Assembly: GCA_018648945.1 (NCBI GenBank)
Contig: JABGQJ010000335.1
Span: forward strand, 1-8,156
Direction: 5' to 3'
DNA length: 8,156 nucleotides
From: Victivallales bacterium
GTDB lineage: Bacteria > Verrucomicrobiota > Lentisphaeria > Oligosphaerales > Lenti-02
Positions 1-7,100 of this stretch are shown piece after piece (positions within the stretch are counted from its first letter, which is position 1; each line of letters opens with the position of its first letter). The position numbers and the translations under genes were made by a program. The notes under the pieces were generated by a model. The model did no database searches. It worked only from the letters and a program-made list of their open reading frames with translations, and was not told the DNA's origin.

Positions 1-1
1 C

Positions 2-760
2 GAACACATCACCATCCGCTACCTTCTGGGCGACTACGATGGACATCTGGGCAACTGCATTCTCGGTGACGACGGCATCTTCCGCGACATCGACACCGGC
101 ATGGCGGTAACCGGCCGCGCGGTGGGCATCGGGGGGCTGGGGGACCAAGCCGAAGTCGTGAGACAGGTGGCGGAGGAACTCCCCAGTCGGTTCAAGAGCA
201 AAGCGATGTACGCCTGGGTCGAGCAGATGAACAGCCTGGTGGGCACCAAGGACATGCTACCCACGGTCCAAAAATTCCGCAGCTTCCTGGCCAAGAACGG
301 GGGCAGCGACTTCAAGAAGCTGCTCAAGAAGAAGTGCCGCCGCCCCAAGAAGGGGATTCGCGGTCGGAGGCACCCCCCAAAGGATGGCCAGGAGAAGGGC
401 GACTGGATCAGGGACGCCGACAACCGTGTGGTCCACCACGCCGACGGCGACGGCGAGTGGATCCAGGACGTCGATGGCAACATCATGAACATGCGAGACC
501 CCAACGCGACGATCTACCGCGACGCCGATGGCCACGTGGAGATGATGGAGCCCGACGACGCCGAGATCGAAGACCTGTACAAAATGTACCAGGAGCGAGT
601 CGACGAGGTGGAGAAGGTCATCACGAAACCCGACAGCAAGTTCTCCGACGAGACCGGCTGGCTGGATCTCCGCTGGCTGCATCCAGATCCACTGTTCCCG
701 GGCCTCGAGCCCACGATACCGTCCATCCATGGCCCCGCGGCGCTGTGCCGTGCGGCCTGA
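2..760 (+). CDS. C-terminal part of an upstream paralogue of the exported atypical-kinase-like protein (5' end outside window)
   Basis: The reading frame is open from the first full codon at base 2 to a TGA at 758-760, giving 252 residues; the real start lies upstream, and an in-frame ATG at 101 is internal. The visible part begins inside the kinase-like core: the catalytic-loop motif DYDGHLGNC (Asp, His and Asn at visible residues 13, 15 and 18) and the metal-site motif DIDTG (visible residues 29-33). A tail of about 215 residues follows, with a Lys/Arg-rich patch near residues 104-125 and an 18-residue Asp-rich repeat at 135-184. It is about 83% identical over its first 122 residues to the end of the gene at 1173-7208, and nearly identical over its last third. 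Differences include a four-residue insertion near residue 128 and Arg in place of Tyr before the DID motif. All expected catalytic residues in view are intact, so nothing here marks it as a pseudogene. That it is a kinase is inference from motifs. Confidence 0.85.
   Translation, partial: EHITIRYLLGDYDGHLGNCILGDDGIFRDIDTGMAVTGRAVGIGGLGDQAEVVRQVAEELPSRFKSKAMYAWVEQMNSLVGTKDMLPTVQKFRSFLAKNGGSDFKKLLKKKCRRPKKGIRGRRHPPKDGQEKGDWIRDADNRVVHHADGDGEWIQDVDGNIMNMRDPNATIYRDADGHVEMMEPDDAEIEDLYKMYQERVDEVEKVITKPDSKFSDETGWLDLRWLHPDPLFPGLEPTIPSIHGPAALCRAA
404..553 (+). repeat. 18-residue Asp-rich tandem repeat in the tail of the upstream paralogue
   Basis: Two full units of exactly 18 codons, WIRDADNRVVHHADGDGE (404-457) and WIQDVDGNIMNMRDPNAT (458-511), are followed by a partial unit IYRDADGHVEMMEP (512-553). 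Each unit begins with two hydrophobic residues, then D-x-D-G/N, a short strand, and in full units a second D-G/P-D/N loop. The DxDG loops resemble calcium-binding loops, but metal binding is inference. Confidence 0.7.
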
Positions 761-787
761 CCGGAGACCAGCAAGATGCGCAACGCG
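761..787 (+). pseudogene. Remnant ribosome binding site and first codons of a lost downstream gene
   Basis: Directly after the stop at 758-760 come GGAGA (763-767), eight bases, and ATGCGCAACGC (776-786). The same arrangement follows the second copy at 7209-7234, where it starts the pseudopilin/TPR gene (M-R-N-A). The two stretches differ at only two positions from stop through base 786 (G771 versus T7219, C781 versus T7229). Similarity then ends abruptly and the frame runs into Arg/Gly-rich sequence without a signal peptide, stopping at 980-982. I read this as the decapitated start of a deleted gene. A functional 68-residue peptide at 776-982 cannot be ruled out but has no recognisable feature. 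Confidence 0.6.
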
Positions 788-1172
788 GCGGGAAGGGGGG
801 AAGAGCGCGGCTGGAGGAAGCCCAGGCTGGGGAAGCGGGGCTCACCACCCCGCAGGGGGGGCCTCGCGCAAGACACCCATCGGGCCATGCCGGTCCGGAC
901 CTTCCCGTGCGTCCCACAGGGGAGTGGCCTGGCACCCCCACCCACGACTGGGGCATTGCAGCCGCAGCGAGAATCGGCTTGACGGGAGCAGCTGGCCGTG
1001 GGATCGGTAACGTAGCGAATAGGCAGGGCGGATAGAACCTACTCTCTTGCATACGGTAGCCCATCGTCCAGTCCGCGGGGAATCCGGGCATATCGGAGTG
1101 GCCGCCGAGCGAATGGCAGAGTTGGCCTTGACCAAGGCGTGCGAACGATCAGTCCCCCACAAGAGGAGTGAC
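788..1172. other. Non-coding gap of about 385 bases between the two paralogues
   Basis: No frame here looks like a real protein. It contains a GC hairpin at 835-853 (GCGGGG, 7-base loop, CCCCGC), a ten-base perfect palindrome GGTCCGGACC at 892-901, and a weaker CCCCA/TGGGG hairpin at 936-953. None is followed by a T run, so an intrinsic terminator is not supported. A TTGACG at 979-984 resembles a -35 box but has no matching -10 at 16-18 bases. The region must carry either the promoter of the gene at 1173 or a long untranslated spacer, but I cannot point to the element. Confidence 0.6.
1164..1168 (+). promoter_or_regulatory. Ribosome binding site that fixes the start of the large gene at 1173
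   Basis: AGGAG lies four bases before ATG at 1173. That ATG is followed at once by a classic signal peptide, whereas the earlier in-frame TTG at 1047 has no Shine-Dalgarno sequence and would add 42 polar residues ahead of the signal peptide. The site therefore decides the start. Confidence 0.75.
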
Positions 1173-4100
1173 ATGACAGGATTCCGCCGCATACCTCTGG
1201 GTCTCATCCTGCTCCTGCTTCTGCCGAGCACGGGTGTGCCAGCTCAGGGAGGCGAGGCGTTCCTCACCACCGCTTGGTGGAAGCGCATGGAGTTCTACCA
1301 GCGCGGGAAGGACCACCAGGTCCTTGTTCCCACCGAACAGCAAATCCAGTTTGCCTGGTCGGACCAGCCTTTTGCGGTCCACATTCCCTTCCACATGCGC
1401 CTGCAGGACGTGGATGGCCATCAATACACCCCTCGGTATATCCTCAAGTACTACGTCTCGGGCTTCGGTCCGTACGAGGAGGTCGATACCGTCGATAAGT
1501 TCAAGGAGAAGTGGTACAAGAAACAGGATGCCGAAGAGAAGGCCAGACCCAAGACGGAGGAGGAACGGCAGGCCGAACGCGAAAGAAACGATCCCCCCGC
1601 GGAGGTCAAGCCCAAGAAGGAGCCGCGCAAGGCCCACTTCCGGCTGGGAAGCTCGTCGATCGGCATGTACCGACTCGACGGGCAATCGCTCTCGCGCACA
1701 GAGGACTACCCGCTGCGTTGGTACGAGTCGGCCGAGTCCTGGCGCAATACCTACAGCGTCGAAAACATCGATGATGCTTCAGAGTGGCGCCGGGAGCAAC
1801 TGAAGGAGGGCAAGTGGCCACACACTTTGAAGCGCGGCATTGGCCTCTCGCCTGCCTCCCCCGGCAAGGCCGCCTTCTTCCTGACGTTCGACCCCCGCAA
1901 ACGCCTGGATGGAGTACACATGTGGGACTATGTCGGCGAGAAGGCCGAGGGCATCTTTCACTACCAGGTTGAGGAGGAGTTCAGGGACCCCGAGACGGAT
2001 GCGTGGAAGCAGAAGGTGATCGCGGAGGGCGAGCTTGAGATCACCGTCCGCCAGAACGGGTTCCAAGTCCAGCGTATCGAGACCGGCCGCCGTGGCTGGT
2101 GGGGACGAGTCAGCGGCGACAACAAGCCCGACGAGACGACCGAATTCCTGGAAGGGGAACCCAAGGCCGTCGGCTCGTCCATCACGTTCGAAAGTACCCT
2201 GCGGCGAGCAAGAGGCACCGAGAAGTTGGCGGACAAGCGCCTCAACTTCAGCTACAAAGGCCCGGCCCAGGACACCAGCACCATGCAAGCGAAGATCCGC
2301 GTTCCCAGCCGCATGTATGACCATGTTCGGCCGATCTTCCTGAACCAGCAGTTCCTCACCACCTACGACAAGATGGCGGGCCGGTGGGATCGCAGCGACC
2401 TCGAGTGGATCAAGATCTACACCTACCGGTACGACCGCGAGGAGATCGACCGCCAGCTGGACCGCATGGCGGTGTTGTATGGCAAGAACGACCCAACCAG
2501 CGAGGACGACGATCAGGGCCGGCAAACCGCGCGCGACCAGGATGAGGACGATGGGGATGACGAGGACGAGGATGACGATGACGACGAAGAGGACCCTGAT
2601 GCTGCTCTGGCCGCCGCCACGGATGTGCTGTTCACACCCGTCCCCGGCCTGGAACCAGAGGAACACGCCAAGAGACTGCAAGAGGCAAAGAAGCGGGCGC
2701 ACGCAGCCGACTACAAGGACGCGATCGCCCAACCCGTGGAGATCCAGAACCACCCCGACCACCGCAACATCAAAGGAAACTGGACGTGGGAGGACAACTG
2801 GGCGGCTCCCCCACGGCTTCACGGCTCTTCGCTTGACCGGATGTTTGAGGAAAGACAGTACAAGGGCGTCCTCGCCTTCAGCTGGACGGCAAGTCACCCG
2901 GCACCAACGCACCGGCTGTTCCGCGTGGTCTACCACTGCGATCGGTACCCCGCATGGGCCGATCAGTATGCGGATGTATACGTCGCGCGACTGAGCGATC
3001 TGGCCGACAACCGTGCCGGTGGCCCCGGCCCCGCGGCTGGTTCGAGCATGGCATCGCAGATCGATCCGGGCATCCAAGACTGGTATGATGAACACTATAC
3101 GCTGGTCGACGACGCGCGGTCCACGATCACCGCCGCGATGGCTTCCCTGGGACGCCTCGGCAAGCAGCGCGACAGGCTTCGAGCCCGGGAAACGAAGCTG
3201 CTCGAACTGATGATGGGCGGCTTCCGCTTTGAGCGGGACGAGCAGGCGGGCGACTTGGTCGAGAGTGCCTGGCAGTGGTACCGGGATGGCTGGCAAGAAA
3301 GCGACTATCTCAACGGCGAGTCGTCGATCCGCACCGACAACATGGAAAGCCTGAGCAACGCAGTGCTCGGGAAACTTCGCAAGGACCGCGCCGAACTAGG
3401 CGTGCTTGTTGGCAAGATCGAGAAGATGCAGAAGGCCGTGATCGACGCGATGGGGCCCGAGGTGGACAAGGTCATTGCCCACTATCCGGCAGCCATAGCC
3501 AAGGGCTCCTGGCACCGCAAGAAGAGGCTGGAGACCGACCGCACATTCTGGACGGACCAGAAGCAGACGCTGCTGGCCGAGCTATACGACGCCGCCGGCT
3601 GGTACGAACAGGCGGCCAAACACATCGACCTGAAGGTGTTCAAGGGAGACGAGGCGCGTTCGGCGATGGCGCTCATGCGCGCCAAGCTCGCCGGGAACAT
3701 CGCCGAGAAACACCACTGGAAAGCTCGGTTGCTGCAGGCGACGAACCAGCCGGAGGCGGTCAAGAAGCAGATGGCGGAGGTGACCAAACGTCAGGTCGAA
3801 GCGCTTGAGGCGCTACGCGAGGTCGCCAGCATCCAGCCAGGAAACGAAGGGATCAAGCGGCAGGTGATCGGCCTCGAACTGAAGTTGCTCGGGATGGTTG
3901 CGGCGAAACTGGAAAACGAGAAGCGTCTGAGTTTCGGCGCGTTCGCTGCCTACATGAAGGACCGCGGCTTCGAGATGGACCAGGAGGACACCTGGTGGAA
4001 CACGCTGAAGGAGTGGAAGGGCCTGTGGTGGGGCACGGGACCGGTCAGCTACGCTTCGGCGTTCACCGGCCGAGTCGACATGCTTGGGCAGACCGCGACC

Positions 4101-7100
4101 ATCGTGAACAAGGAGGTCGCCCAGTACCACGTCGGGCTGATGGTCATCAAGCGGCTGCGCCAGAAGGGCATGCCCTTGAAGGACATGGTGGAGATCGAGC
4201 CCGACACGCTGGGGAAATGGCTTCACCTTGAGACATCGGTCCATGTGCGTCTGCCAGGGGACAAGGTCGCGGGTCTTGCCGCCGACGTGCGCGCAGTGTT
4301 CCGTGATGTGCCCGAGGTGAAGGCCTTGGCCGAGCCGGGCAACGAGGGGGAGTTTGCCGTTCACTACGGCTTCGGGCTGTATGAGCCGCTCTTCACCGCA
4401 GCCAACATCGAGAACTTCTCCGACTTCTTCAATCTCTGGAATGTATCGTCCACGGTCTGGCCGTGCGCGGTCACGAAGATTGGCGGCAGGTGGCAGACTG
4501 TCGGCGCATGGCGCAGCGTGACCCACCGCATGGGTACACTCACCTACAGCACGGGAGCGCGTTTCGGGTATACCGCCGAGGCAATCACGGCCCAGGATTC
4601 GCTCATCACCGGACTGCGGCTGAAGGAACTGGCCAAAGGCATCGAGAAGTTGCCTGGTGGCACGGCGATTCTCGAGGACATCGCCAGGGATGCGGCGATT
4701 CTCAACAAGATGGGGACGAGTGGGGGACGAGCGATGCGCGCCGCCGGCACGGTCCGTTACGGAGCCAACCAGGTCGGCCGGGTCTTCGCCTTCATGGTCG
4801 TCTATGCCGGCCTGCCCGAAGTGGTCGACGAGAACGTTCTCAAGCACCTGCCGTTCAACGAGTACACCTCGCCTGCCTTCGCCTTCTTCATCCACGCTCT
4901 GGCCGAACTGAGCGTGCTGGAAGAGGGCTACGAACTGCTGGCGGGCATGAACACCCGCATCAGTAGAATCATGCCGCATGTGCTCAAGGGAGAGAAGCTA
5001 GCCAAGCGCATCAAGGCCACCTACTCGAAGCGCTACCGGATGATGGATGACCTGGAGAGAGCCATCGATGAGATGGAACAGGCCTCGAAGGGGCTCAGCA
5101 AGGCCAAGACGTTTGACGTGGGACAGAACGTCCACCCGTCGGACGTCAACCGACCAGGCGGTGGCACACCACGAACAGGCGGCGATGGGACCCCAGTGGT
5201 TGGCACGGGCGGCAACACACCCGGCGGCGGGACGGCCCGTCCTGGTGGCGGCGGAACAGCAGCGGCCGGCACCGGCGGCAACAGGCCCAGCGATGGGGGA
5301 ACTCCCAGGATCGACCGGGACGCGATCGAGAAGGAAGCACGCAACGCCAAACTCAAGGAGAACAACGACCGCCTGACCGAGATGGCCGGTGCCCTGGGAC
5401 CCGGGAGTTCTGGAGGCGTGATTGGTCTGGAGCTTGGCACAATCCCCGCCGAGGCAATGCGCCGCGCGGTGAGCCTGGCCCGGAACGGCCAGTACAAGGC
5501 AGCCCGCAAGGCGCTGCGCGTAGCCCGCCGGACACAGAAGCGGCTCGATGGCATGGCCGATTCACTCCTCGACTCGATCAGCACCATCAAGAAGAATGCG
5601 AACCGCATGTCGAGGCCACGTTCCCCAGCCGGCACGACTACCGCATCGGGGCCCTTCAAGACGCCCGGCGAACTGAAGCCCGCTGGCGACTTCGACCCCA
5701 GCAGCTTCATCGGCTCCCAGAAGAGGCTGCCCGGTCCCGATGATGTGTTCTCGTACCGGCCCAAAAAGTACTGGGATGACCCCAGCGGGGCCGCCACGCA
5801 GCGCGGCGACGAGGCGCTCCATGCCTCCGGCGAGATCGATTCGGGCAAGATCGACAAGGCGCTCGATCAATACCGCAAGGCGTTGGACGAGGCCCGTGCC
5901 CAGCAGTGGTCTGACGTCCGCGAAGGCGCGGCGGTCGAAGCCTTCCTGGAGCACCGCATCAACCAGGTCAGAGCCATGCAGGAGAGCGGCCTGGTACTCA
6001 AGTCCCGACGACAGACCGAGCAGGCCCTCGACGTGACGCGCGCGATCGAGCAGGATGAGGTGAACAGCGTCGTCGAGCGGGTGCGCACCGATCTGAAAGA
6101 CACAGTCAAGGAGCTCGGCGATTTCACCAATCCCGAGTCTATGAACCCGGTGTTCCTCATTAAGGATGCGGATGGGACACCCGCATACGTCTTCAAGCCC
6201 TGCAAGGATAGCCCGAGTGCGTGCAGAACAGCCGAAGACGATGTGACTGGCGAAGCGTTCGGCTCGGCGCTGATCAACGAATCGGGCATGGGCCGTGCCG
6301 CAGCAGTTCACCCGGTGGCACTGGACGTCGGGCCCTTCAAGCACGGCGATGTCGACTACAGCGGCGTGCAGTACGGGGTGATCGTGCGCTACGTGCCGGG
6401 CAAGCCGCTGAAGGACCTGCCGCTGGATGTGGTCATGGCCCTGCGCAAAGAATGGGCCGAGCACATCACTATCCGCTACATTCTGGGCGACTACGATGGG
6501 CACCTGGGCAACTGCATTCTCGGTGACGACGGCATCTTCTACGACATCGACACCGGCCTGGCGGCGACCGGTCGCGCCGTTGGCGTGGCGACGCTGGGCG
6601 ATCAGGCCGAAGTCGTGAGACAGGTGGCGGAAGAGCTCCCCGAGCGCTTCAAGAGCAGAGCGAATTACGCCTGGATCGAACAGATGAACAGCCTGGTTGG
6701 CACAGAGAACATGCTGGACACGGTGAACAAGTTCCGTAGTTTCCTGGCCAAGGATACGGGCGGCAACTTCAAGAAGCTGCTCAGGAAGAAGTATCGCCGC
6801 CCCAAGAAGGGGATTCGCGGCCGGAAAGATCCCCCAGTAACGGGTGACTGGATCAGGGACGCCGACAACCGTGTGGTCCACCACGCCGACGGCGACGGTG
6901 AGTGGATTTTGGGTGACGGTAAGAAGATCAAGCATATGAAGGACCCCAATGCGAGGATCTACCGCGACGCCAAGGGCCATGTGGAGTGGCGGGAGCCCAG
7001 CGATGCCGAGATCGAGGATCTTTACAAGATGTACCAGGAGCGAGTTGATGAGGTGGAGAAGGTCATCACGAAGCCCGACAGCAAGTTCTCCGACGAAACA

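Noticed and set aside
835..853. GC-rich hairpin as an intrinsic terminator
   Set aside because: The six-pair stem is followed by CAGGGGGGG, not a T run, so it does not meet the pattern of a Rho-independent terminator.
979..984. TTGACG as a -35 promoter box
   Set aside because: The hexamers 16-18 bases downstream (around 1001-1008) do not resemble TATAAT. A second candidate TTGACC at 1128 fails the same test.
334..1035. 233-codon plus-strand frame crossing the end of the first gene
   Set aside because: It overlaps the real gene in another frame and is Arg/Pro/Gly-rich, typical of a frame shadow. It runs through the gap without any recognisable domain.
1047..1172. Upstream TTG start that would lengthen the large protein by 42 residues
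   Set aside because: There is no Shine-Dalgarno before it, and it would bury the signal peptide. ATG 1173 has AGGAG four bases upstream and begins a signal peptide.
1779..3296. Long open frame of 505 codons on the minus strand
   Set aside because: It lies wholly opposite the large gene, in GC-rich sequence where antisense frames stay open by chance. It has Val/Leu/Arg/Gly-rich composition with no domain, signal peptide or ribosome binding site.
5148..5309. CRISPR-like or mobile-element repeat
   Set aside because: The repetition follows the codon frame and encodes a Gly/Thr/Pro linker. There are no spacers of constant length and no terminal inverted repeats.
6138..6573. Hanks-type Ser/Thr protein kinase
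   Set aside because: There is no G-x-G-x-x-G loop, HRD or DFG motif. The D-G-H-L-G-N and D-I-D-T-G motifs point to the atypical PI3/PI4-kinase, HipA or Fam20 side instead.
6138..6573. HipA toxin of a toxin-antitoxin pair
   Set aside because: The catalytic loop is similar, but the protein is over 2000 residues long with a signal peptide, and no small HipB-like DNA-binding gene lies upstream.
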